A DNA stretch of 64,000 bases from Prorocentrum cordatum (GCA_963575745.1 CAUYUJ010016879.1:74501-138500); one strand, 5' to 3'. Shown: positions 30,700-43,333, numbered from the stretch's first letter. Translations and numbers: made by a program. Notes: generated by a model from the letters alone, not told the origin.

Positions 30700-32449
30700 C
30701 GAAAACACCATGCTCGTCGCGACCGTGACCAATGGAAAGCATGGGACTCGATTGGGGATTCGTTGGGCTCCACAGGGCACCACTGCAATCCATAGGCTTC
30801 GATTGCAGTCCATGTGACTCCATTTGACTCCACATGTCACCACAGGGCCCCAGCGGCCTCCGTCGGACCCCACTGGACAGAGGCCTACATTGAACCTCAC
30901 TGGACTTCATCCACAGGACCTGCTTCGGGTGCCACAGGGAACACTGACAGGAAAGCATTGGAACGCGAAGCGGGAGCCATGGGCAAATACACATAGGCAT
31001 CGAGCGGGAGGCCCACAGGATCCCATTCGAATACAGCTCGGGCTGTTGAAATAAGAAACGCTAATCAAGAACGAAACCCCTCTTTGGCACCAGAAATGCC
31101 TGGGTGCACGAGGAGGGCTAACGAAACAACCACGGAATGACCTAAGGAACATCAGTTCCAAACCCGAAGCGGTCCTTGTCTCAACGTCTTGGCCGTACGT
31201 ACCTGGGAGACCCCATGGGAATCCGCCGACCCCACGTTTGCAGTGGGTGAAACGGCGTGTGAGGCATTAGGATGTCCCCCTCCCCCCGCTCGTCCCCAAG
31301 GGCCCAGAGTTCAGCTTACGGGAGAGGTACGCGAACTCATCAGCGCACTCCCGGAGGCGCCGGAACCTTCCGACTCGGCCTTCTGTGGCCTTTCGGGGTC
31401 CAGCTTCCAGCATGGCCTCTCGGGCGCAGTCCAATCAGGCAGATATCTTGCACATCGAACTTGGGCAGTTCGATGCTGCTCAGTGGAAGCATGCTACTTG
31501 CTGCCTGATGCTTACGGACCAGAGAGTTGTTGACGTTGCTGGTGGTTTTCGTTCTGATCCAACCACTGCACACCAAAGCATGTATGCATGAATCAAGCAT
31601 GGCCGCGATGGGCGCTTTGAGGGCGAAACCAACAACATCCCACTAGGAAGGGGGGGGGTCCCCCAACCCGGCGGTGTGGGGGCCCGAGCTCGTCCACGCA
31701 CCTCCGCGGCCCTCGGAGCCTCCACATCCACGCTCCGCGGCTGCAGAAGATATCCAAGATGCCCTCTCACGTGGCTCACAAGAGCCCCAACAAGCCGGAG
31801 GGGGCCTCAAAGATATCCAGGATGGCCTGGGGACGGCCCGAGACGCCCTCGAGACGCACCAACAGGGCATGCACTCCCACTGCTTTTGGATTCGTTTCGC
31901 GTTCTCGCCTTGAGAACTGGGAGCCTACGAATATTTAGTTCCTAAAATGCCTTACGCAGCCCTGCCGCCGCCCCCCATTTCGGCACACTCATCACGCAGA
32001 TCCTTGCCCTCGGAGCGTCAGGAATGGTGTTCCGAGAGCTTTTGCAAAACGCAGGGCGCGTAGCATCGCCCTTTGCATCGGCCTTCGCGCACCGCGTCGC
32101 AGACTAAGGATGCGAACTGGGGATCCGCGTCCTCGAGGCAACAAGCTATCCCACGCTCGTTGCGCAGCCACTCCATGCAATCTCACCGCCGCTGGGCGGC
32201 GTCCCTGCGACGCACAGGGGCTCGCGTAAAAATACATTGTTCTTCAAATCGCGTCGTCGCGCGCGCGTGCCGCATCGCCGTTGCAGCGGCTTCCCAGAAG
32301 ACTTTGCGCGACTGTCGCCGTCGTCGTTTTGAGATCAATATCGTCGTCTTCGTCATCGGTATCGTCGTCGTCGTCGTCTTGAGATCAATATGTCTTGGGT
32401 CATGGGTGGGTGGGACACGTCCATCAGGCTTCAAACTTGGGCTAGTGGA
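30700..32449. other. intron 1, short repeats and no gene
   Basis: 30730-30960 holds loose repeats of TGACTCCA/CACTGGAC words, similar in style to 34.39-34.64 kb. 31630-31660 has a G-run, and 31690-31860 is CCAAGA-like (ATATCCAAGATGCCC). 32290-32385 has CGTCGTC-rich words. No exon recognised. Confidence 0.45.
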
Positions 32450-32470
32450 CCCTAAATCCTAAACCCTAAG
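32450..32470. repeat. short interstitial telomere-like repeat
   Basis: CCCTAAATCCTAAACCCTAA followed by G: three units of CCCTAAA with two substitutions, equal to TTTAGGG on the other strand. TTTAGGG is the plant/alga-type telomere unit. Only three units, so chance is possible. Confidence 0.4.
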
Positions 32471-32626
32471 CCCGAAAATCCAAGACGACTCGAGACGCAA
32501 CCCAGACCAGTCACAAGGCAGCCCAGGAGGCTCCCGAGACGGCACGACAGGCCCACAGGAGAGCCCCAAGAGGGGCTCAAGAGAGGGCCAAAAATTGAGC
32601 AGGGACCGACCGTCCCGGCATTCCAA

Positions 32627-32795
32627 TAAGCCTACCACGAAATGTTCTCAGAACCCAAAAATGCTCTAAGAACAAAAAACAATGTTCTTAGAACATAACC
32701 CCGATGTGTTCAAACAAGACAGTCCCAGCCAGAAGTGTTCTAGGAACATTTCGTGGAAACCACCAGAGATTCTTAGAACATTCTTTGGTAGGCCT
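32627..32795. repeat. nested inverted repeats with TTCTNAGAAC palindromes
   Basis: CCTACCACGAAATGTTCT at 32631 pairs with AGAACATTCTTTGGTAGG at about 32775, and also with the inner AGGAACATTTCGTGG at about 32741. Between them GTTCTCAGAAC, CTAAGAAC, GTTCTTAGAAC and GTTCTAGGAAC repeat the same palindromic word. The ensemble can form alternative hairpins and may be a small fold-back element. Confidence 0.6.
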
Positions 32796-32859
32796 ACAAT
32801 AGGCGAGCTGGGACGCTTCGCCACTGCTCGCAAGAGGGGAACTCGCAGAGACCCCGGAA

Positions 32860-33077
32860 GCCTCCCCCCCCAGACGGCCCCAAGACCCGCAACAGTCCCC
32901 CGAGAGGCCCCCAAAATGGGCCCGACAAGCCCTCGGGACCCACGAAAGTGCTCGAAGAGGCTGCCCCCGCAGCTCCCAAGAGGCCCCCGAGGAGCCAACG
33001 CAACAGACGCGGCTGAAGACGAAGACACATCAGCAACAACATCACGCTGACAGCACACACGGCGGGAAGCGGCTCAC

Positions 33078-33115
<38 letters not shown>

Positions 33116-34115
33116 AAAGCGGGAGCCGCACAGGTCCTCCTCCGCGGGCCGGCGGAACGGCGCAGGCCTCTCGAATCCGCCCGCCCACCGGGCGGAGGGG
33201 CGTGCGAGACTCGACTACGAGAGCTCCTTACGGTGCTCGAGTCCCCCCCCCTGATAATCCCCCCCCCCCCCCGCCGGAGGCCTCCGCCGTTCCGCCGCCC
33301 GGCTGCGCCCAGGCCCCTCTGCGGTTCCCAAGACGCCTCCAGGACGGCTTCCAAGACGAGCTCGATTCCCAGATCGCATCGTTCTGAGGACGCCTCCGGG
33401 GCACAGTTTGGCTTCATTTCGGCCCCGTCGGGGCCCTCCTTGGCCTCCAAAATCCGCTCCCTGGGCCCTCGAGAGCGCCTTCGTGGCCCGTTCTCGCCGA
33501 AAAGCAAGCATGTCACAAAAAAATGCAAATACGATGTTATGTTTCACGATTTCCGCTTCCCGGGGGTGACCAAGATGCTTCATACAACTGCCTTCGAGGC
33601 TCACTTGTGTATTTTTCATGTTTCAAATTTGGACGCCGTTTTTGGGCGCGCTCTGGGGTGCATTTTGGAAGATTCGGGTCCCCACTTGGGCCCCAAAACG
33701 GACCCAAAACAACCTAGAACCGGCCCGGTTTTTGCCGCAAGACGGACGGGGCGGCCCAAGAGGCCGCCAAGAGGGCCCCAAGACGACCCAAGTGGGCCCC
33801 AAGACGGCCCAAGACGGCTCCCAGACAGTCGAAGAGGGCTCCAAGATCGCCCCAAGACGGCCCAAGAGGCCTCGAAAAAGGCTCCAATATTGGCCAAGAG
33901 GGCCCCAAGGCGGCCCAAGAAGCCCCTAGGACGGCCCAAGAGGGACCCAACAGGAGGAGCCCGAACAAACTGTTCGAGCCCTCCGCCCCAAGAGGCCCCA
34001 CAGGAGGCCCCAACAACCCCAAGAAACTCCAGGAGGCCCCCAAGAAGCCAGAAGACGCCCCCGACAGGCCCCGAAGAGGCCCCAGCACGATCCCCAAGAG
34101 GCTCCGAGAGACTTC
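32860..34115. repeat. CCAAGA arrays with (CA)n and G/C-runs
   Basis: 32870-33005 and 33680-34115 are CCAAGA/GGCCC low-complexity DNA in plus orientation. 33080-33112 is (CA)n. 33245-33275 has C-runs. The GC-rich section 33150-33480 shows no exon; its long frames carry no motif. Confidence 0.65.
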
Positions 34116-35488
34116 ACTGGTGCCCGAATGGTACCACTTGAAGCCTACATACTCAAAAGGCACCCAAGAGGCATCCCGGAGGCTCGCGGACACAGCACGT
34201 GGCATGCCTGAGCCTAACAGGCGATGGGTTGGGAACAACAATGGAGCGCAGGCAAAAACAACAAAACCCACCTGCGGGGGGGTCTTGCATGATTTTCTTC
34301 ATATATGTTCATCCCGTAATGGAGCCGTCTTCGTCTCGTCTGGCGAAAACTGGAGTGGGCGGGCGGTGAACGCGAATCGCCTTGAATAACCATAGAAACC
34401 ATTGGAACATCCGTTGGACTCCATTGTACCCCGAGGGCTACATTGGATTCCTCAACACTCCATTGAATTTCGGGGAAGAATTTGGACTGCATTGGACCCA
34501 CTTGGACTCCAGGGGAGTCCACTCAATAGGACTCGACATGAGTATTATAGGGAAATGCATTGGTATGTCCATAAGAACCTATTGGAACACGCAGTGGAAT
34601 CCACGACATACCCCTAGGATTCAAGTGGAAATTGTATAGAAGTACCTATGGACATCGAACTCAAGGTTTGCCGGCACGGCTATCATAATTGATGGTAAAG
34701 CATGGATTGAAAACTACGTGGTGCAAGATATGTGATGAAAGCTGCGTGGTGTCAGATGTGCGGTGACCGCGTGGAATGAGCTACTTGTGAAACACATGTG
34801 GCGCAGGCTACTTCATGCAAGCTACGTGGTGCAGGCCTAAGCTACTTGGTGTCAGCTATGTGGGGTAAGCTATGTGGTAAAAACTACGCGGCGGAAGCAA
34901 TGTTCCAAGCTATGTGGTGCAAACGATGGCTATGAGGCAGAAGCTATGTCGCGAAAGCTACGCGTCAGTAGCATGAACAGTACTCGTAGCAATAGTAGCA
35001 CAAAAAGTCTCAGTAGAAACAGCTTTTTGTTCTACGACAATTCGACGCGGAGGGAAGAGATCACCCCGTAAGGCACGTGGACAGGCTTGTCGAAAGCTGT
35101 CACGCAAGCATGCAACGCCAATTAGGCCTGCAGACTGTCTGACAAAACTCTGGCTCCAAAGAGTACGCACAATATGTCTATACTCGACCACCATGCCCGG
35201 GTAAAGCACGCGGGGATGGCATACACGTCTCTCTCACTGGCAACCTCGCGCCCACGCCAGGTGTAGAATATTGGAACTATGGTTGCGTGAACCTCAGGGG
35301 GGGGGGTCGGAAACGTGGCCGAAGATGCCACCAGTAGCTGCGAAGCGCCAAGCGCATTGACCACCAGGCGGCGATCACATAATATTGGCAAATAAAGCGC
35401 AATGTGGCTTCAACCAAACATCTGATCAAGCCAACTGCCCTCAAGTCACGAATACAGCAGAGAAGGAGGCGGCGGAAGAAAGCGAAGC
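34116..35488. repeat. intron 1: TTGGACTCCATTG repeats and TGGTGCAAG minisatellite
   Basis: 34390-34640 contains loose repeats of ATTGGACTCCA/CATTGGA words. 34700-34965 is a degenerate minisatellite of units near GCTATGTGGTGCAAGCTACG, related to that at 9.4-10.0 kb. 34965-35488 is complex intron DNA directly downstream of exon 1. Confidence 0.55.
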
Positions 35489-35879
35489 CATTTAGATTGG
35501 CATCTTGTAGCGAACTGCACTCATAAAATGCGAAGGGGCCGATGTACGTCACCGTATTCGGCATGACCACCTGCACGAGTTTGCTGCAAGAGCGGAAGGC
35601 TGAGTGACCGATTTCAGTAATCGAGGTGTTCGATAAATCCACGTGCTCAAGCGAAGTGCAGTTTTCAAACGCTGAGGACCCAATGAACGTCAGGGAACTA
35701 GGGATGTGCACCTGCCTTAGCGTGCCGCAGAACCTGAAAGCAGAGCCAGTGATCTCAGTGACACCATCGCAAATGATCACCGAATCTTGGCAGAAAAAAT
35801 CTGGACCTGCCTGACAAGTCGGAACGCTGCAGAGCTCCCAACCAGTTTGGGTTAAGGCGAAGTCTGAAGTCCACTCGAT
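35489..35879 (-). CDS. N-proximal LRR_5 exon of the surface protein (exon 1 of the model)
   Basis: 130 codons plus one base. It begins with a short non-repeat segment (SDFALTQTGWELCSVPTC, then AGPDFFC), followed by about four LRR_5 units (ITGSAFRFCGTL, IGSSAFENCTSL, IGHSAFRSCSKL, IGPFAFYECSSL). The start is the acceptor GGCAG at 35880, because an in-frame stop lies just upstream. The donor is G/GCTTCG at 35488. No signal peptide is present, so at least one more 5' exon must exist upstream of 35880; none was recognised up to 38 kb. The Cys-containing cap before the first repeat is typical of the N-terminal side of such ectodomains. Confidence 0.85.
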
Positions 35880-36009
35880 CTGCCATCATGCCCCCTAGCA
35901 TGTTGAGGCGTACAAGAAGGCCAAGTGCTGCCTGGCAGGGCTTTTGTAGTTTTCTAAGGGACCCACCCCAGCCTCTCACCACGCCCAGCTGCGTGTATCG
36001 CCCCTCCTC

Positions 36010-36940
36010 CACAGGGCCCCTTGGCGGCCATGGCGCATCGCTGAGGCCCTCCGAGGCTTCTAAGACAGCCCTCCGAAGCTTCTAAGGATCGCCAACATCT
36101 CTCCAGGATGGCCCAAGATGGCTCCAAGAATGACGAAGATTGCCTCATGACGGCCCAAGATGGCATCAAGATGGCCCAAAAAGGCCCCAATACGACTCAA
36201 CACAAGCGTGCACGAGGAGCTCTCCGGAGGGGTAGAAAATCCAAAAACCGATGGCTCTTCATTGATTGTTGGATTCTCACGTTTCCGGGCTTCCGTCACT
36301 TCAAAACGGCCCAAGAGGCTTCCAAGATCGCCACAGAAGGGCCCAAGACAACTCCAAAATGAGCCGAGAAGCATCCAATACAGCCTCCAGAGGGCCAAAG
36401 AAGGCTCATAGTCGGCCCAGAACGGCCCCAAGAGAACCTCAAGCTGGCCCAAAAGTGCCTCAGGAGGGACCGAAGACGACCTGAGAGGGCCCCTTGACGG
36501 CCCCAGCACGGCCTCCAGAGACCCCCCAGACAGCCAAGAGAGCCCAAGACTGTAAAGAACTCCAAGATAGCCTCAAAAAAACAAAAAAGGCTGCAAAGGG
36601 CACCAAAAACTGCCTCACGGGAGCTGCAAAACGGCCCGCAACGAGGCCCCGGCCAACTTTTCAAGTATCCAGCCAAGCCGCCAAGCAAGCGATCTCCGCG
36701 ACTCCTCCTCCTTCTCCTCCTCCTCCTCCTGCTCCTGCTCCTCCTCTTCCTCGTCCTCCTCCTCCTCCTCCTCCTCCTCCTCCTCCTCCTCCTCTTCCTC
36801 CTTTTCCTCCTCCTCCTCCTCCTCCTCCTCCTCCTCCTCCTCCTCCTCCTCCTCCTCCTCCTCCTCCTCCTCCTCCTCCTCCTCCTCCTCCTCCTCCTCC
36901 TCCTCCTCCTCCTCCTCCTCCTCCTCCTCCTCCTCCTGCT
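36010..36940. repeat. CCAAGA array then a 240-bp (TCC)n tract
   Basis: 36010-36670 is CCAAGA/GATGGCCC DNA, plus orientation, with a non-repetitive island at 36200-36300. 36700-36940 is (TCC)n with few interruptions: pyrimidine on the plus strand, and thus a candidate triplex-forming tract. Confidence 0.9.
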
Positions 36941-37039
36941 CCTCACCCCTCCTGCTCCCTGACGTCCTCCGCCTCCTGTTCATTAACGTCCTTGTCCTGC
37001 TCGTCGTATCCGTCTGCAGGGTCGGCGGCTTTGGCCGTA

Positions 37040-37107
37040 ATGCGTTCGCAATCATAATCAGCATGATCATAATGGTGATCATCATCCACGTCGCCGTCAT
37101 CAGCCTT

Positions 37108-37188
<81 letters not shown>

Positions 37189-37810
37189 GTCATCATCACC
37201 ATCACCATCACCATCACCATCACCATCACCATCACAACCATCAACATCATCATCACCATCATCACCATCATCATCATCATGGTCATCATCATCCGCGTCG
37301 CCGTCGTCGTTGTAGTTGTCGTTTGTCGTCGTCCCCATCATCATCATAATCGATATCATCATCACCAACCCCACCATCATCGCCACCAGCATCCTGAACG
37401 TCACTTTGATCATCCGCAACCTCATCACCATCACTTAGGTGATCATATTACTCACCACCGCGACCTCCAACATTATCATAACGATTGAAACCCTCATCAT
37501 CATCAGTATCATCATCATCATCAGCATCATCATCATCAAGCCCCGCATCCGAATCATCAACAGCAGCAGCAACACCGCCGTAATCCCCATTAACATCGAA
37601 GTCCATATCCTACTCAGCATCAGCATCGTCATCATCAACAGTACCGTCAGCATCAGCATCATCAGCATGAACTTCGCCACCCGCGCAGTCTGCGCCAGCT
37701 GCATCATCAACAATGTCATCCGAATGATAGTATCATCGCCATCGCCGTAAATCATCATCATCATCAGCCAGCCAGCCAGCACCAGCGACATTAGCATTAC
37801 CACCACCATC
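37040..37810. repeat. (ATC)n/(CACCAT)n microsatellite array
   Basis: Pure (ATC)n at about 37108-37185, (CACCAT)n at 37195-37235, then degenerate ATC/AGC units to about 37810. The poly-Asp, poly-Met and poly-Ile frames are artefacts. Confidence 0.95.
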
Positions 37811-37849
37811 AGCAACATCACCCTAAGAATAACCATATCATCGGGGTTC

Positions 37850-38185
37850 TTCCTATGCAGAAAATATGCGTTTCGTAGATACCACACGCGTCTTGGCGGC
37901 TGCGACCCTGCGGCCGAATGAAACTGCGGGCCAGCACCCCTGGGCCAAACCTCAAAAGTCCCGGCGTCGCGGGGCGGGCCGAGCAGCAGACTTGAGAAGG
38001 GGAAACGGTCTCGGATGAGCCCTTCCAAAGTCGCGCATTAACCATAAGGCCCTTAGATAGCTTTGCGCGCGCACCCTAGCATCATGGGGCCCCCTCGTCC
38101 CGCGGACAAGGTGCGTCTCGTAGATACCACTCGCGTTCTGGCGCCTGCGACCCTGCCGCCGAATGAAGATGCAGGCCAGATCCTT
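37850..38185. repeat. duplicated GTAGATACCAC block and a block shared with 43.0 kb
   Basis: The block with CGTAGATACCAC, CTGCGACCCTGC and GCCGAATGAA occurs at about 37875-37930 and again at about 38110-38175. Between them, 38025-38085 (CCAAAGTCGCGCATTAACC, TTAGATAGCT, GCACCC) is homologous to 43008-43065 (CTAAAGTCGCACC, TAGATAGCTCTGTGC, GCACCC). In both places the block sits beside an ATC array, so the two arrays probably belong to copies of the same larger repeat. Confidence 0.6.
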
Positions 38186-38890
38186 TGAACGAAACATTAA
38201 TCCAGAAAACAACCCCACACGGGAAGTACCGAATTAAATTTCATGGACTAGCCCAGGGCCGGCGAAGCCAACTGCGGGCGGGTCGCGAACGCAAGGTCGG
38301 AGAAATTCACCTGTGCATTACGGACTCTATGCATGAGGGCGTGCGGGGGACATTTGCACAGCTGGACAGAGCATGGCTGCGCTCGCTCGGCAATGGCCGA
38401 CCCCATCTAGCTGGCGGTGATTTTGCCGGCTGGCACTGCAGAGGCCGCGGGCGCCTACGCACCTGCGTTCACGGCTGGGAAGGTCGGCTCGCGACATAAT
38501 GCCGCCAAGGAATACAGAAGCAGAAATCACCTATAACTGCACAGACGCCACCACTGCACATGAGGCCCCTCACGCGGGGCACTACCTACCCCCCAGGCGA
38601 CCCTGGGCTCTCGAATCCAGCGGGGCGCCCCGCGCGCAAAAATAGCGCATCAGCTTCAGAGTGGCGACATTGCAAGCGTCTCCGCTCCTCAGCTTCTGGA
38701 CATCATTCTCGCTGGCTCAGGGGGCGCCCCGCAGGGGCGGGGGCGTCCGGGTCGCCGCTGCGCGATCACGAATGACGCTAGAAGTCTGACGGGGCGAGCG
38801 AACATGCAAGCCAGCAGTTCCCCGGCGGCTGCATCCTGGCGAACGCAGCGCTGAGCGGCGGGCCGCGTCGGGTCGCCCCCGCGCCCCCGG
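38186..38890. other. no gene recognised
   Basis: GC-rich complex DNA without recognised motif, downstream (in the minus direction) of the decayed retroelement at 38.9-42.8 kb. Confidence 0.4.
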
Positions 38891-41800
38891 GCCCATTGCG
38901 CAGCTCCCAGGTCCTTGCAGGCACGCCTTCACGGCGGGCGGCCCCCGCCGCGCCCCCCCTCGCCAGCGAAAATATCGCCGAGGCGCTGCCCTCTCGGCGC
39001 CGCGCCGCGCCGAAAGCGCCGCGGCTGCGGCCCTCAGCCGGAGCTCATCGAGGCGCGCGCCGAGCGCCTCACACTGGGCCCGCGTCGTCGCTGGGAGGTC
39101 GCGCCGCGCCTTGCTCGGGCGCGCGGCCTCCTCGCGCCTGGGCGACGGACCGACGGGCCGCCCATCGCCCCCTCTTCCTGACGTCGCCCAGCGGCCTGAA
39201 CCCCAGGGCGCGATCGGCGCTGGGGCCGCCGGGCCCGCCCACGCAGGGGGCCGTCGGCGCTCCGAGGCGGGCGCATCTTCCCTTAAACTGCCTCGCGAGC
39301 CCAGGGCAGGTAGTGGGCGCCCTGGCGGGCCCCCCTTTCGCGGCGCTGTCAGCGCTGCCCAGCGCGGCTTCATCCAACCCTGCCATTTACAATCGCGGAT
39401 CGCGCCGTCGCCCGTCGAGCCCGCCTCGGCGGCGAGGCTTCGGTTCTGAGGGCAGACCGCCAGCGACCACTAGTCCGACACCAGTCGCAAAGGTGGCCCA
39501 AACCCTCGGGCCGCATCCGCGTCAACTCGCACGGCCAGAGGTAGGCCCCCACCCCCGGAAGGACGGCGACTGCCATCTGCGCGCGTCCGCGCAGGCAAGG
39601 TCGGCGGCCATCGCCTTCCACGCCGTCTGCCGCAGGGGCATCCGCGACCTGGCCAAGACCAGACTGCGCAATCCACGCGGTCGTCGCCGAGCCCAGGGGG
39701 CGCGGCGCCCCCCACGATTGCCAGAGGTCGGGGACCAGCCCGCGCAAGCTGCCAGGGTCACCTGCCAGCACTCTGGCGGGCGACCACCGAGGAAGCTCGC
39801 GTCGAAGAGCTTCGCGAGCCGCCCACGTCGTCGTCGTCGTCCACGAGCGCCGGGTCGAGCCCCTCGGCGAACTCCTCGAAGTCCCAGAGGCGGATCTAAC
39901 AGTTGCGGCGCGCGCTCTTGGCCGCGGCCCGGGCCTCGAGCTGGCCGAGGCCCTCCTTCTCGAAACCCAGCGCGGCGCCCAAGCACTTGCTCAGGCGCCG
40001 ACGCGACCTCCTCGCAAACGCCGTCGACTCTGTCCGGCCCGGGCCTGGGCGAAGGGCTTCCGCTCGAGCTGCCCCCCGCCGCCGTCGCCCCGCGCTTTGG
40101 CTGCGGCCCATCTGCCACGCCCTCCACGGCCCGCCCCGGCGCCGGGGGCCAGCCCGCCGACCAGGAGGCCGGGGGCCCGAGCCGCCTCGCCCTTGCCGCA
40201 GGGGCCGGCGCCAGACTGCGCGCGCGCTTCCGCCGGGGCACATCGCGGGTCGCCGCTCCGACAAGCGACCAGCACCGACGCGGGGCCTTGCGAGGGCCCA
40301 CGCTGGAAAGCGGGCTGGAGCCAGGATGGGCACGGAGGAGCCCGGCGAGAGCAGCAGGCAGTTCGCCGCTCGCGGCAGAGGAAACTCTGGCGCTGACAAT
40401 AGAGACCACGCAGACGCGAGGGCTCACCTGCAAAAACTCACGCCGCCAGGGGCCCACCGAAAATTGAAAGCCACGCTGCAAGCCAGACTGCACGCCACGG
40501 ACTGGCGGACACGAACGAAGAGGTGGACATCGGCGAGCGGGGCCGAGCAAAAAACAAAACGACACCCGCGTTATCGCTCAGCACCAGGGCCCCGCAATAA
40601 CACCCGGGCGAGTTCAGGGCAAAACGGCAAGACCCCAGCCTGGAGGCGCGAACCTCAGGGATCGGGACTTCCCGGGGAGCCCCCGCGCGCCCCCAGGAGG
40701 CGGGGCACCCCGCCGGGGCCTCGGGAAAATCGGGCGTCGCCGAAAAGCCATGCACTCCATCGTCGGGAACTCGACCCTCGCGGTGCAGCCCCGGGGCCCA
40801 TGGGGCCCGAGCGCCAGTCCGAGCCGCCCATTGTCGGCCCGGGGGCGCCCAGGTTCGACTCGCGAGACCGGCGCGCCCCACGCTGAAACCCGCCCCCCTC
40901 TCGAAAGCCCCGCCGACCCAGGCGACCCAAAATGACGCGCGCCCCAAAATGACGCGCGCGCTCCAAAATGACCCGCCCCCCTCTCGAGAGCGCCCCAAAA
41001 TGACGCGCGCGCGCTCCGCGCCGCTCCAACTCCGACTCGAATCCCGAGCGAGAAAGGTCACCAGCCCCTGCCAGGCGCGAATCGCACGCGCAGAAGCCCA
41101 GGGGGAAACGACGCCGACGCAGCGGGCGCGGCAAAAGCGACTGCACGCGCGAAACAGACAGCAAATCCTGCTGGATTAGACTCACGAACGCGGCGCGCCC
41201 CAGCCAGCAATCGAAACGCGGCCCGGGCTAAATCGCACGGGCGCGGCGCCGGCCCTGAGCCGACGGCCAGCATGCCTGCGGCCAGAGGCGGGCCCTCACC
41301 CCGCGCCTCGCTTCCGCGGAGCCCCGGCCTGCGCCGCTCGAAGTCGGCCCCCCGCTCGCAGGAGGCGCGCCCCGCCCGGGCTTCGCGCCGCGGGAAGGAC
41401 CTCCGCGCACGCGCAGTGGCGAGGCCGCCACCCGCTGTCCACCAGCGGCGTGGGCCGGTCATGGAGGGGACCCGACCCTCGCAGGATCGGCTCGGCCGCC
41501 GCCGGCCCCTCCCGCCGCGCCAGCGGGCCCGCGCCGAGCGCCGCCCAGCCCGGCGGGCCCAGCACCCGCGCGGGGACCTCAGGCCAGCAAAAAAAGGGGC
41601 GGAGCCAGGCAAGGGCCTTCAGCCTGCGAAAGCAGCCCTTGACGTCGGCCATCGCCAGGAAGAAGCCGAGCGCGTCGAAGGGCACCGCCTCGCGGCCGCT
41701 GGCCTCGATGCTGGCGCAAGCCTCTGAGGTGCAGAATCTGACCCCTGGCGGTGCCCGAACCAGCAATTGCTGTGTCTGGCGTTGATAATCAGCCCGGGCT

Positions 41801-42600
41801 TCGTCTCGTTGCCAGCCCACGCGAAAAAACATCAGAATCCTCTCGCGCGGCCCGCAGGGGGGGCGTCGAGCACCTCCAGCTCCCGCGACCGCCTCGCGAA
41901 GACATGGCCCACCTCCATGCCACGCAGCAGCTTCTGATTAGCACGGGGCGCGATATGGCGCGCCTCGAACTCGACATCCTCCACCTCGATCTCGCGTCGC
42001 ACCAAAAGCTCGCGATGGGCCTCCAACTCTCGAGAGACACCGGGGTCCAGTGCGACTCAATCGGGGAAGATCTCGACGCGTCGCTCGGCAATGACACCAG
42101 GTCGGCGTCGCAGGCTGCGAGCTTCGGGAAGCCAGCCTCCACCTCGCACAAAGATCGGCGGCGCAGGAGGTCGCGCAAGGCCTCCCGGCCCGAGAGGGCC
42201 TTCGGCATGGGCCCCCAGCTCCCGAGGCCCGGCGAGGGCCCCCCAGGGCCGAAAATTGCCGAAAACCTCCCGTCCTGATTTTTTTACGACGCGATTATGT
42301 CTGGGAGGGTAGGCCCGGAACCGATACAGCTTCCGTTCGAGCCATGCCGGTTTCGTCCCATCGTCGGGCAGAGGGTACGTCCAGACGTCGGGGTCCTCGC
42401 CCACAGCCACCGCCACATGGTACTCGCCGAGGTCCAGAGACGCGATGAGCCAGACCGTGTGGTCGGCCGTGCAGGGGCGGGTCAGCAGCTGCTCGTGGTC
42501 GACGTCGTCGCCGCGATTCTGCACGCCGATCGTGCGGCCAGGGACCAGCTTATCCCACCACTCCTCGCCCGCCTCGAACATCAGCAGGCCCATTGGGAGG
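38890..42600 (-). pseudogene. decayed RT/tyrosine-recombinase retroelement, second subfamily
   Basis: Fragments in retroelement order on the minus strand. 42600-42060: a gag-like or N-terminal segment (EEWWDKLVPGRTIGVQ, VWLIASLDLGEYHVAVAVG, DPDVWTYPLPDDGT). 42210-41830: a linker with RELLVRREIEVEDVEFEAR. 41832-41500: reverse transcriptase fingers and motif A (PPGVRFCTSEACASIEA, then FFLAMADVKGCFRRLK and WLRPFFCWPEVPARVLG). 39620-39520: a recombinase-like MAVAVLPGVGAYLWPCEL, where W stands in place of the usual Arg of YLRPxEL. The frame is lost after the RT motif-A region. The residues differ from those of the element at 59.5-64 kb, so it is a different subfamily. Long open frames on the opposite strand (38896-40467) are shadows. 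Confidence 0.6.
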
Positions 42601-43084
42601 GCGACCAGTCGCTGTGGTCGCTGCGCGCCCGGCACGTGGCCTGCGCGCCAGCTCGACCGCCCCGCCCGCCGCTCGCCGGAGCCCGCTCGCCGCTGGGCGC
42701 GAGGCCACCTGCGGCGCCCAGCCCTGCCCCGGAGTCGAAGGGCCGTCTGGGCAGGTGGGGCACGCAGGGCAGGCCGGCGCCTCCGGGCAGTCGGGGCACC
42801 CCGAGGCCTGCAGCTCCGCGCAGACGGCCCCGAGGATCGCTCAAGGCTCGGGACGCCGGGCGCTGGGCGGGGCGGCGTCGAGCAGCTCCCGGCCGTACAG
42901 GCCGCCAGCCGCCGCCGCCGCGAGGGCCCACAGCGCCACTGAGGCCGCACGCGGCATCAGCACGTCTGCGGGGCCGGGGAGCGCGGCCTGCGGTTGCGGA
43001 TGGACCCTTCTAAAGTCGCACCGTTCAACATGAACCCCCTAGATAGCTCTGTGCACGCACCCCACCTACAATCAGAATGATGGT

Positions 43085-43177
43085 TATCAGCATCATCAGA
43101 ATAATCATAATCATCATAATAATAATAATAATGATGATAATAATAATAATAATAACAACAACACCAACAACAACAAC

Positions 43178-43256
<79 letters not shown>

Positions 43257-43257
43257 G

Positions 43258-43333
<76 letters not shown>

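Noticed and set aside
29582-31000. Treating the whole 472-codon frame as the exon
   Set aside because: The first 111 codons have no LRR pattern, and a good acceptor (GTGCAG) lies exactly where the LRR spacing starts.
36296-37057. Poly-Arg, poly-Glu and poly-Pro open frames
   Set aside because: Translations of the TCC tract.
38896-40467. 523-codon plus-strand open frame
   Set aside because: GC-rich shadow opposite the decayed retroelement; Arg/Ala/Pro-rich without motif, while the other strand carries recombinase-like residues.
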